Shown here one piece after another: positions 17,066 to 22,346 of a stretch of 25,791 bases of DNA. Both the position numbers and the translations under genes were made by a program. The DNA comes from Candidatus Omnitrophota bacterium (GTDB lineage: Bacteria > Omnitrophota > Gorgyraeia > Aquiviventales > Aquiviventaceae), in assembly GCA_016206685.1 (NCBI GenBank), contig JACQRB010000007.1, positions 1 to 25,791 of the forward strand, read 5' to 3'. Under the pieces are notes generated by a model. The model searched no databases. It had not been told where the DNA came from and worked only from the letters and a program-made list of their open reading frames with translations. Within the stretch, counting starts at the first letter, position 1. Every line of letters starts with the position of its first letter.

Positions 17066-17817
17066 CCCACCACCCGTCGAATTCGATCCGGCACGTTCGT
17101 AAATACCCCATCCACCCCCATGCGCGCCAGGCGCCCGGCTTCCTGGGCGCGATCCACCGTCCACACATGCACGCGCAGACCCGCTTCGCGGGCCCGCCGG
17201 ACGACGGGGGCGCTCACCAGCGTCTTGTGCAGATGCACGGCCACACACCCGAGACGGGCGGCCTGCGCGATCGCGCGCCCCGGGTTGCGATCACACAACA
17301 CCGCCGTGGCGACGCGCGGGGCCTGCGCGTGGAGACGACGAAGCAGCGCCGGGTCGAACGACGAGACCAGCACCCGACGCAGGCGCCGGGTCCATCGCAG
17401 GCAGCGCACCATCGCCTCGACCAGCGCGGCCGCCCGGCTCGCGCGTTTTAATTCGAGGTTCAACCGGCATGGAGGCCGCACCAGCCGGAGCGCCTGCGAG
17501 GCGAGCAAGATCCGCTCGCCGGTAAACCGCGGCGACCACCACGACCCGCCGTCCAGGCGAGCCAGATCCCGCCAGCGCCAGCGAGCGAGCCTCCCGCGGC
17601 CGCTGGTGGTGCGCTCCAGGCACTCATCGTGGAAGATCACCAGACGCCGATCGCGCGTGAGCTGCACATCCACCTCGATCATGTCCACGTGCAGAGCCAG
17701 GGCTCTGAGGATCGCCGCCTTGGTGTTTTCCGGCGCCTCCGCGGAGGCGCCACGGTGCGCGATGACGATGACGTGCCGGCGCGCCGTCCGCGTCAGCGGC
17801 GGGAGGCGGCGAGCCAT
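17062..17817 (-). CDS. Glycerophosphodiester phosphodiesterase
   Basis: A 251-residue GDPD-family TIM-barrel enzyme that hydrolyses glycerophosphodiesters to glycerol-3-phosphate and an alcohol. Catalytic features: H21-R22 in IAHRGASAEAPENT, metal ligands E48 and D50 in IEVDVQLTRD, and H63 in IFHDE. C-terminal VHVWTVD and GVDGVFTNVPD are typical. No signal peptide is seen, so it is probably cytoplasmic. The ATG at 17817 lies 25 nt inside the preceding hydrolase gene; the longer frame to 18084 is unsupported. It is translationally coupled to the NTE-type phospholipase, whose product class is its expected substrate. Confidence 0.93.
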   Translation of the reverse strand: MARRLPPLTRTARRHVIVIAHRGASAEAPENTKAAILRALALHVDMIEVDVQLTRDRRLVIFHDECLERTTSGRGRLARWRWRDLARLDGGSWWSPRFTGERILLASQALRLVRPPCRLNLELKRASRAAALVEAMVRCLRWTRRLRRVLVSSFDPALLRRLHAQAPRVATAVLCDRNPGRAIAQAARLGCVAVHLHKTLVSAPVVRRAREAGLRVHVWTVDRAQEAGRLARMGVDGVFTNVPDRIRRVVG

Positions 17818-18659
17818 CGGTCGAAAAAGGCGGCGAGACGGTCCCCGTACCCGCGCGGGTCGAGCGCATAGGTGCCGACGTGCGCGGCGCCGGGCTCGAT
17901 CCACGATTCCGTGGGACCGCGCCAACCGGCCAAGATCACCCGGGCATGGTCCAGCGGAACGGTGGAGTCTTGTCGGCCATGGATGAGCAACAGCGGCTGC
18001 GTGAGCTGACGGGCCAGGACGGCGGGATCGAGCTTGGAGAGGCGACGCCCAAGCGCGAGCTGGACACTGGCCCACGTGATCCACGCCCAGGGAATGCGGG
18101 GCAAGCGGTAGTGAGCGTTGATCGCCCGCGCGAGGATCGGATAGAGATGGGCGTAGCTGGAGTCCAACACGAGCGCGCAGAGAGCCGGAGTGCGCGCCGC
18201 CGCCTGACAGGCGATGGCGCCGCCCATCGACAGTCCAAAGGCGCCCAGAGGCAAGGACGCCAGCTCAGGCTGCTGGTCGCGCCAGCGCACGATCGCGTCA
18301 AGGTCGCGCGACTCGTGGATCCCAAACGTGCATGGGCCGCGGCGCGTGCCATGGCCTGGGAAGTCCCACACCATCACCGTGTAGCCCCGTTGGCGAAGGG
18401 CCTCGGCGATGCCGATGAGTTGGAGCCGGCCGCCCCGGTAGCCATGGCAGGCCGCAATGACGCCGCGCGGATGGGGCGCGTCAAGGACCCACACCTCAAA
18501 CGGCAGGCGGTCATGGCCGAGCAGGGAGACGGTCTTGTAGGCGGGAAAGGGCGTGGGGGCGGGAAACGTGCGCGGGTCTGGATGGAGCATCCGACGGGCG
18601 GAGCGCCAGCCCCACCCGATCGCGCCAAGTCCAAGAAGCGCCAGCCCCCACAGAATCAC
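17793..18659 (-). CDS. Membrane-anchored alpha/beta hydrolase
   Basis: A 288-residue alpha/beta hydrolase. One N-terminal hydrophobic segment (residues 2-18, ILWGLALLGLGAIGWGW) followed by Arg residues suggests an uncleaved anchor. Catalytic triad candidates: S144 in GLSMGG, D231 in HGRQDSTVP and H260 in GAAHVG. Oxyanion region ACHGYRGGR near 70-78. The overall pattern fits the broad esterase/BAAT-like group often annotated only as an alpha/beta hydrolase, so the substrate is unknown. The neighbours make a lipid ester plausible. The start codon is GTG at 18659, overlapping the PilZ stop (GTGA). Confidence 0.85.
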   Translation of the reverse strand: MILWGLALLGLGAIGWGWRSARRMLHPDPRTFPAPTPFPAYKTVSLLGHDRLPFEVWVLDAPHPRGVIAACHGYRGGRLQLIGIAEALRQRGYTVMVWDFPGHGTRRGPCTFGIHESRDLDAIVRWRDQQPELASLPLGAFGLSMGGAIACQAAARTPALCALVLDSSYAHLYPILARAINAHYRLPRIPWAWITWASVQLALGRRLSKLDPAVLARQLTQPLLLIHGRQDSTVPLDHARVILAGWRGPTESWIEPGAAHVGTYALDPRGYGDRLAAFFDRWLAASRR

Positions 18660-19057
18660 CGTCGAGGAGTGCCACGTGGCTTGACGGCCTCACGATGGTC
18701 GTGAATGTAGCGGGCGATCCGCGCGCGATCCTCGTCGGCCATGTCGTTGAAGAAGATCGCCAGATGATAGCGTGATGACCGGGGCGCGGGTGCCGGAGGG
18801 TCCACCCGCACGACGACGCCTTGGCAGGCAATGCGAGCCGCGCGCGGTCGGCCGGGGAGCTCAAAATGAATCTGCAGCTTGGTCATCAGGGGGACGAAGC
18901 GCCGCAGCGTGCAGCACGCGCCCGATTCGCTGATGTCGCGCGTGCTGGCGGTCAGCTCCCCTGTGCCGTCCGTGAGGATCACCGGCAGCCGGCTTTCCAC
19001 GCGCGGGGCGCGTCGTCGTTCCGGACCCTGATAGCCGCGGCGTGTCATCGAGTTCAT
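18656..19057 (-). CDS. PilZ domain protein (first)
   Basis: A 133-residue single-domain PilZ protein, a family of c-di-GMP receptors. Both ligand motifs are visible: the Arg cluster ERRRAPR near 12-18 (RxxxR type) and DISESG (DxSxxG) near 42-47. The rest is a beta-barrel-like sequence ending in ARIARYIHDH, a common C-terminal helix. It overlaps the HIT gene by ATGA and the hydrolase gene by GTGA. Met4 is an alternative start. Nothing in the sequence tells which process it controls; it may be co-transcribed with the lipid enzymes. Confidence 0.9.
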   Translation of the reverse strand: MNSMTRRGYQGPERRRAPRVESRLPVILTDGTGELTASTRDISESGACCTLRRFVPLMTKLQIHFELPGRPRAARIACQGVVVRVDPPAPAPRSSRYHLAIFFNDMADEDRARIARYIHDHREAVKPRGTPRR

Positions 19058-19401
19058 CCCGGCGGCCAGCGCATGGGACGGCCCCCGAGCAAGTGCAGGT
19101 GGATGTGCCCCACGCTCTGACCCGCCTGCGGGCCGTGGTTGATGACCAGACGATACCCTCCCTCGGCGATGCCGGATTGGGCCGCCAGGCGATTGGCCAT
19201 GAGCGTCGCTCGGGCCAGCAGCGGCGCGGTGGCGTCGGTGAGGTCCGCCACGGTGGCGATGTGCGCCTTGGGGATGATCAGCAGGTGCGTGGGCGCTTGG
19301 GGGTTGAGGTCTTTGAACGCCAGCACCTCGGGGTCTTCCGCGACGATCTCAGCCGGAATCTGTCGCTGGGCGATCCGGCAGAACACGCATGGGGGGATCA
19401 T
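19054..19401 (-). CDS. HIT family protein (Hint/PKCI-like)
   Basis: A 115-residue histidine-triad nucleotide hydrolase or transferase. The triad is H99, H101 and H103 in GQSVGHIHLHLLGG; N-terminal CVFCRI (C5, C8) and KDLNPQAPTHLLIIPKAHI are typical of the Hint branch, which hydrolyses purine phosphoramidates. I chose ATG 19401, which overlaps the stop of the small zinc protein by one base (TGATG); the frame extends to 19521, but that part is a shadow of the zinc-protein gene. Family length is about 110-115, in agreement. Zn binding by the Cys pair is possible because the second pair is incomplete in some members. Confidence 0.94.
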   Translation of the reverse strand: MIPPCVFCRIAQRQIPAEIVAEDPEVLAFKDLNPQAPTHLLIIPKAHIATVADLTDATAPLLARATLMANRLAAQSGIAEGGYRLVINHGPQAGQSVGHIHLHLLGGRPMRWPPG

Positions 19402-19577
19402 CAGGCCGCGGCCGCTGCGGGTTGCTGGCCTTCTGCGGGCGGCTTCACTTCCGCGGCTTTCGCCTTGGCGTCTTCCCAACAACGCCTCTTGCAGAACCAC
19501 TTCCCGTTGCGGTAGTACCACGACTTTTTGCTCAGGCGCTTATCGCAATGCGCGCAGGTGGCCGGCCGGTCAGCCAT
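19401..19577 (-). CDS. Small zinc-finger-like protein
   Basis: A 58-residue basic protein with a probable zinc site: C8-x2-C11 and C29-x3-C33 around a Trp/Tyr-rich segment (SWYYRNGKWFCKRRCW), then a Lys/Ala-rich helix and a Pro/Gln/Ala tail. I do not recognise a named family; the layout resembles treble-clef or zinc-ribbon proteins that bind nucleic acid or act as metal-binding modules. The ATG at 19577 has AAGGAG five bases upstream; a GTG at 19583 is less well placed. It is the first gene of the 19-gene run and has a promoter just upstream (19613-19641). Confidence 0.75.
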   Translation of the reverse strand: MADRPATCAHCDKRLSKKSWYYRNGKWFCKRRCWEDAKAKAAEVKPPAEGQQPAAAAA

Positions 19578-19612
19578 GCTCACTCCTTGTTGGTACAGGC
19601 ATAGAAAATCTC

Positions 19613-19641
19613 ATTGTAACACAGATGCGCCGAGCCCACAA
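19613..19641 (-). promoter_or_regulatory. Promoter for the long minus-strand run
   Basis: On the minus strand TTGTGG (19641-19636) is followed after 17 nt by TACAAT (19618-19613). Predicted start near 19606 gives a 5' leader of about 30 nt that contains AAGGAG before the ATG at 19577. The -35 is weak and the -10 matches five of six. It is the only candidate I found ahead of the 19-gene run. Confidence 0.55.
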
Positions 19642-19664
19642 GACAGGCGGGATTGGTGTCGGGA

Positions 19665-19772
19665 TTAGTGGATCGTCCAGGCGACCCAGTGCCACGTGAG
19701 GGCCAGGGTCAGGCCGATCATCAGCCCGAGGATCAAATCGGGCAGGCGCGGGTTAAAGGTGGGGATATACAT
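19665..19772 (-). CDS. Tiny membrane protein, 35 residues
   Basis: An ORF too short for most gene callers. It reads M-Y-I-P-T-F-N-P-R, then one hydrophobic span (LPDLILGLMIGLTLALTWHW, about residues 10-29) and ends WVAWTIH. No family is recognised. Support for it being real comes from a strong promoter placed exactly ahead of it (TTGACG, 18 nt, TACAAT) with only 10 nt between the -10 and the ATG, which implies a leaderless or nearly leaderless mRNA. There is no Shine-Dalgarno. It lies downstream of a terminator, so it is its own transcript. Its DLILGLMIGLTLAL core loosely resembles LDVLIGVILGATIGL in the upstream small ORF. Confidence 0.5.
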   Translation of the reverse strand: MYIPTFNPRLPDLILGLMIGLTLALTWHWVAWTIH

Positions 19773-19782
19773 GTGAAGAAGT

Positions 19783-19812
19783 ATTGTAGGAAGGAACCGC
19801 GGGGCTCGTCAA
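19783..19812 (-). promoter_or_regulatory. Promoter of the 35-residue ORF
   Basis: On the minus strand TTGACG (19812-19807), an 18-nt spacer and TACAAT (19788-19783); five of six matches in each box. Only 10 nt lie between the -10 and the ATG at 19772, so the transcript should start within a few bases of the start codon. Confidence 0.6.
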
Positions 19813-19822
19813 GTAAAAGCTG

Positions 19823-19861
19823 AAAAAAAGAGACTGCCCCGCTTCCGCGAGGCAGTCTCTT
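19823..19861 (-). terminator. Intrinsic terminator
   Basis: Minus-strand transcript: AAGAGACTGCC, one U, CGC, GGAA loop, GCG, one G, GGCAGTCTCTT, giving a 15-bp stem with a single U-G wobble and a GNRA tetraloop, then a run of T (complement of the A-tract at 19823-19829). It stands 27 nt after the stop of the 50-residue ORF and ends that transcript. Confidence 0.9.
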
Positions 19862-19887
19862 GTTCCGTCCTGTCCTAGGCGCGCGGC

Positions 19888-20040
19888 TTACTTGACCGCC
19901 AGCTTCAGGACCCCGATCACACTCAAGACGACGAACATCAGCTTATACGTATCGAGTGGATAGTGGAGTCCGATGGTCGCGCCCAGGATGACCCCGATCA
20001 GGACATCCAGGCCTTTTTCTGAGAGTTTCATGGTCTCCAT
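19888..20040 (-). CDS. Small membrane protein, 47-50 residues
   Basis: A short ORF with two hydrophobic segments: LDVLIGVILGATIGLHY (about residues 11-27) and KLMFVVLSVIGVLKL (about 33-47), joined by a short polar turn, so it is probably a two-helix membrane hairpin. No family is recognised. Two starts are possible: ATG 20040, three bases after AGGAGG, and ATG 20031, twelve bases after it; neither spacing is ideal. A promoter lies at 20137-20166, a structured leader in between and a clear terminator follows, so it is an independent one-gene transcript. A role in membrane or envelope stress would be a guess. Confidence 0.65.
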   Translation of the reverse strand: METMKLSEKGLDVLIGVILGATIGLHYPLDTYKLMFVVLSVIGVLKLAVK

Positions 20041-20130
20041 TCACCTCCTCTACAGAGGTTGCTCTATCTTCTAGACTTTTGTCTACTTCGAGAACCTTCT
20101 ACCATCACCTCCTGGTTAGATTCGGTTCTC
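20041..20130 (-). promoter_or_regulatory. Structured leader with upstream mini-ORF
   Basis: The predicted 90-nt 5' leader of the small membrane protein can form three hairpins: GAGAACC/GGTTCTC (20130-20124 with 20096-20090) enclosing an AGGAGGTGATG; TAGAC-AAAA-GTCTA (20085-20072); and CCTC/GAGG near 20058-20047, or the alternative ACCTC/GAGGT, either masking the second AGGAGG. The first AGGAGG precedes a 13-codon ORF (20105-20064) containing four Arg codons, CGA and three AGA, rare in a GC-rich genome. Translational or attenuation-type control is possible. No known riboswitch class is recognised. Confidence 0.4.
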
Positions 20131-20136
20131 AACACC

Positions 20137-20166
20137 ACTATACCATATCTGCCAGGATCATGGCAA
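20137..20166 (-). promoter_or_regulatory. Promoter of the small membrane protein gene
   Basis: On the minus strand TTGCCA (20166-20161), an 18-nt spacer and TATAGT (20142-20137); each box matches the consensus at five of six positions. Predicted start lies near 20130. The stretch 20167-20232 between this promoter and the PilZ stop is AT-rich and holds nothing else I can support. Confidence 0.6.
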
Positions 20167-20232
20167 GGGCCTTAGAGCTAATCTATTATTGAACAATGAG
20201 TTAGAGAAAAAATAATGTAGAAAAGAGTGCGG

Positions 20233-20577
20233 TTATGGCTTTGAGGCGAGCCGTTCAAGATACCGAGACAGACGTCTCGTATCTTGATCGGAGAGGTTCT
20301 GGAAGGCGAGTCCTAAATAGAACTGATTGCCATGCGGAACACGCTCAAACCACACAATCTTTGCCCTGAGGCTCAAGGGCCGCTCGCCTTGGCCGAGGGT
20401 CATCTCCAGCGAGACCGGAGAAGCCGCGCCTTTGACGACAGGGCTCAAACAGCGCAGGCCGCTGGTGCTCAGATCCTTGGTGAGGGTCTCGATGACTTTC
20501 GGGTCATCGTGTGCGTAGAGCTGCACCGGCAGCACGCAGCCGACGCGTGGAGCCCGTCGGCGCTCGGGCCTGGTCAT
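20233..20577 (-). CDS. PilZ domain protein (second)
   Basis: A 114-residue single-domain PilZ protein, a likely c-di-GMP receptor. The motifs are ERRRAPR near residues 5-11 and DLSTSG (DxSxxG), with the same C-terminal pattern as the other PilZ protein in this window (LSRYLERL). I chose the ATG at 20577 because a near-consensus promoter ends seven bases before it. The frame extends to a TTG at 20613, but that codon lies inside the TTGACA -35 box and cannot be in the mRNA from this promoter. It is transcribed away from the ExeA-like gene, suggesting c-di-GMP input to surface machinery; this is inference. Confidence 0.88.
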   Translation of the reverse strand: MTRPERRRAPRVGCVLPVQLYAHDDPKVIETLTKDLSTSGLRCLSPVVKGAASPVSLEMTLGQGERPLSLRAKIVWFERVPHGNQFYLGLAFQNLSDQDTRRLSRYLERLASKP

Positions 20578-20584
20578 ACCTCGA

Positions 20585-20613
20585 AGGATACCAGCGTCGC
20601 CGGGATCTGTCAA
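20585..20613 (-). promoter_or_regulatory. Promoter of second PilZ gene (leaderless)
   Basis: On the minus strand a perfect TTGACA (20613-20608), a 17-nt spacer and TATCCT (20590-20585). Only seven bases separate the -10 from the ATG at 20577, so transcription should start at or next to the A of the ATG. No Shine-Dalgarno is available in such a transcript. Confidence 0.65.
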
Positions 20614-20627
20614 TGACGATGGAGGAC

Positions 20628-20656
20628 TTGCGTTTGACTAGGAGGTCGCTTACAAT
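20628..20656 (+). promoter_or_regulatory. Promoter of ExeA-like gene (leaderless)
   Basis: TTGCGT (20628-20633), a 17-nt spacer and TACAAT (20651-20656). Eight bases separate the -10 from the ATG at 20665. The AGGAGG-like sequence at 20640-20645 is about 19 bases from the ATG and upstream of the -10, so it cannot serve as a ribosome site. The -35 is weak (three of six). Confidence 0.5.
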
Positions 20657-20664
20657 ACCTTGTG

Positions 20665-21507
20665 ATGTATCTGGATTTTCTCGGACTGCGCGAAAAGCCT
20701 TTTTCCGTCACCGCCGATCCCGCCTTCCTGTATCTCTCCAAGCGGCACCGCGAAGCGCTCTCGCACATGGTCTACGGCATCCGCGAGCGCAAGGGCTTCA
20801 TCGAGATCACCGGGGAGATCGGCACCGGCAAGACGACGCTGTGCAAGGCGTTGTTGCGCCAGCTCGACGCCAACACCAAGAGCGCGCTCGTGCTGCATTC
20901 CGGCTTGTCGGAGCTGCAACTCCTCCAAACCATCGTCCAGGATTTCGGCCTCAATCCCCTGCGCAGCAACCGGCTGAGCTTGTTCAACGAGCTCAACCAC
21001 TTCCTCCTCGAGGAGGCGCAGACGGGCCACAACATCGTGCTGGTGATCGATGAAGCGCAAAACCTGAGCCTGCGGGTCCTCGAGCAAATCCGCATGCTCT
21101 CCAACCTCGAGACGGACAAGGAGAAGCTCATCCAGATTGTCCTCGTCGGCCAGCCGCAGTTGCGCGACAAGTTGCAACTGCCGGCCATGCAGCAGCTGCA
21201 GCAGCGCATCGGCGTGCGCTATCACATCCAGCCGCTGGACATCGATGAGGTGCGCACGTACATCGAGCATCGGTTGCGGGTGGCCGGCTCGGATGGCAGC
21301 CTCGGCTGGAGCGAGGACGGGATTGACGAAGTCTACCAGTGCACCCGGGGGATCCCCCGGCTCATCAACTTGGTGTGCGACCGGACGCTGTTGGCGTGTT
21401 ATGTGTTGCGGGTGAAGCTGGCGGATCACACCGTCGTGCGGCGCAGTTACGAGGAGCTGATGGGTGAGGCCGTCGCCGAAGAACAAGAGGTAGGAGGAGC
21501 CAGATGA
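20665..21507 (+). CDS. ExeA/GspA-like AAA ATPase
   Basis: A 280-residue AAA ATPase of the ExeA/GspA type, which in type II secretion systems helps pass the secretin through peptidoglycan. N-terminal MYLDFLGLREKPFSVTADP is the family signature; Walker A GEIGTGKT at 50-57, Walker B VLVIDEAQ with D129-E130, then GQPQLRDKL and CTRGIPRLINLVCD (sensor region). It is short: it ends at the AAA module and lacks the transmembrane and peptidoglycan-binding part of full ExeA, so related roles in pilus, polysaccharide export or transposition-type ATPases remain possible. ATG 20665 is placed by the promoter. It overlaps the next gene as ATGA. Confidence 0.88.
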   Translation: MYLDFLGLREKPFSVTADPAFLYLSKRHREALSHMVYGIRERKGFIEITGEIGTGKTTLCKALLRQLDANTKSALVLHSGLSELQLLQTIVQDFGLNPLRSNRLSLFNELNHFLLEEAQTGHNIVLVIDEAQNLSLRVLEQIRMLSNLETDKEKLIQIVLVGQPQLRDKLQLPAMQQLQQRIGVRYHIQPLDIDEVRTYIEHRLRVAGSDGSLGWSEDGIDEVYQCTRGIPRLINLVCDRTLLACYVLRVKLADHTVVRRSYEELMGEAVAEEQEVGGAR

Positions 21508-22046
21508 GCTTGATTGAGGAAGCGTTGCGACGGACCCAGCAAACGGCGGGCCAAGACGCGAAGCCGCAGGACCGTCCGATGGCTCCGGCGCCGGTGGCGT
21601 CGCCCGCCGCCCAGGTTTCACAGGCGAAGACCGCGACACCGCTCCCCTTCCTTCCCTCCCAGGGCGGCGGCAGGCTCCGGGCTCGCATTGAGAAGGGATT
21701 GTTGGCCGGAGGGTCGGCGTTGATCGCCGGCATTGTCATCTGGGAGGCGTGGGTGTATGTGGCTCCCGCCGCCGGACGCCTGCGCCGGCCGGTGGCCGCC
21801 GCCAGGCCGGCTGGGGCGCAGGCGGTGCAGACGTCCTTCAGCCCCTCGATGCATCGGCCGTTGCTGCAGCCGACGCTCAGGCTCAGCGGGATCGTGGGAG
21901 GCCCAGGCGAGCCGCTGGCCATTATCAACGGGACGATCATGCGGGTGGGCGAGATGGTCGCCGGGGCGACGCTGCTGGAAGTGGGAGAGGATTTCGCGCG
22001 CCTGCGCTGGCGCGATCAGGACGTGGTGTTGCGCACCGGTGAATAG
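21504..22046 (+). CDS. GspB-like membrane protein
   Basis: A 180-residue bitopic protein. N-terminal MSLIEEALRRTQQ is the common opening of GspB-like proteins; then a Pro/Ala/Gln-rich linker, one transmembrane segment near 65-87, a second Pro/Ala-rich linker, and a C-terminal domain near 128-178 with LRLSGIVGGPGEPLAIING and VGEMVAGATLLEVGED typical of the GspB/PilP-like periplasmic fold. In type II secretion GspB partners with GspA/ExeA; the gene overlaps the ATPase gene by four bases and has AGGAGG before its ATG, so the two form a pair. It converges with the minus-strand gene ending at 22067, 20 nt away. Confidence 0.82.
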   Translation: MSLIEEALRRTQQTAGQDAKPQDRPMAPAPVASPAAQVSQAKTATPLPFLPSQGGGRLRARIEKGLLAGGSALIAGIVIWEAWVYVAPAAGRLRRPVAAARPAGAQAVQTSFSPSMHRPLLQPTLRLSGIVGGPGEPLAIINGTIMRVGEMVAGATLLEVGEDFARLRWRDQDVVLRTGE

Positions 22047-22066
22047 CCTCCTTCGCCGCGCGAACG

Positions 22067-22330
22067 TCAGGCCGCGAGCTTATAGACGACGTCGCCCTTG
22101 CGGCAACGCTCCTGCATCTTCACGGCGATGGAGTGTCCCGCCGCCGCTTCCTGCACCGGCTGGTGATCCAGCTGCATGGACTCCACCACCTGCTGGAAAT
22201 CCGTCGTGTGGCCTTTGACGTAGATCCGCTCGCCGAGGCGTAACGGCGCGGTCAAGTCCACGATCGCGGCGGACGGGTGCGCGAAGAACGCCGAAATCTT
22301 CCCAATTGCCTCCATCTGTGGTTCCGCCAT
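22067..22330 (-). CDS. EF-Tu domain-2-like small protein
   Basis: An 87-residue protein resembling the second beta-barrel domain of translation GTPases without a GTPase domain: LGERIYVKGHTTDFQQVVESM and GHSIAVKMQERCRKGDVVYKL near the C-terminus match the group often annotated as translation elongation factor-like protein. Such genes often lie near U32-type peptidases elsewhere; none is here. Function is unknown. The ATG at 22330 has GGAGG six bases upstream; a GTG at 22336 is less well placed. It follows aroB by 16 nt and is probably the last gene of that transcript. Confidence 0.75.
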   Translation of the reverse strand: MAEPQMEAIGKISAFFAHPSAAIVDLTAPLRLGERIYVKGHTTDFQQVVESMQLDHQPVQEAAAGHSIAVKMQERCRKGDVVYKLAA

Positions 22331-22346
22331 TCTCACCCTCCGTTGT

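Noticed and set aside
17732..17751. Perfect 20-bp palindrome in the GDPD gene
   Set aside because: It falls exactly on the codons of the catalytic HRGASAEAPENT motif, so it is best explained by coding constraint plus GC-rich codon use. No other copy was noticed.
13274..17986. A 1570-codon plus-strand open frame
   Set aside because: It lies opposite thiolase, NTE, GDPD and part of the HAD and hydrolase genes, all with intact motifs. Its translation is Arg/His/Gln/Asp-rich with no recognisable domain; GC-rich codon use leaves few stops on the opposite strand.
20041..20115. CACCTCCT motifs on the plus strand resembling the 3' end of 16S rRNA
   Set aside because: They are simply complements of two Shine-Dalgarno-like sites on the minus strand; no rRNA sequence precedes them.
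20634..20656. TTGACT with TACAAT as the ExeA promoter
   Set aside because: The spacer is only 11 nt, too short for sigma-70-type promoters; TTGCGT at 17 nt was preferred.
22047..22066. A terminator between the convergent GspB-like and EF-like genes
   Set aside because: The 20-nt gap shows no convincing stem followed by T-tracts on either strand.
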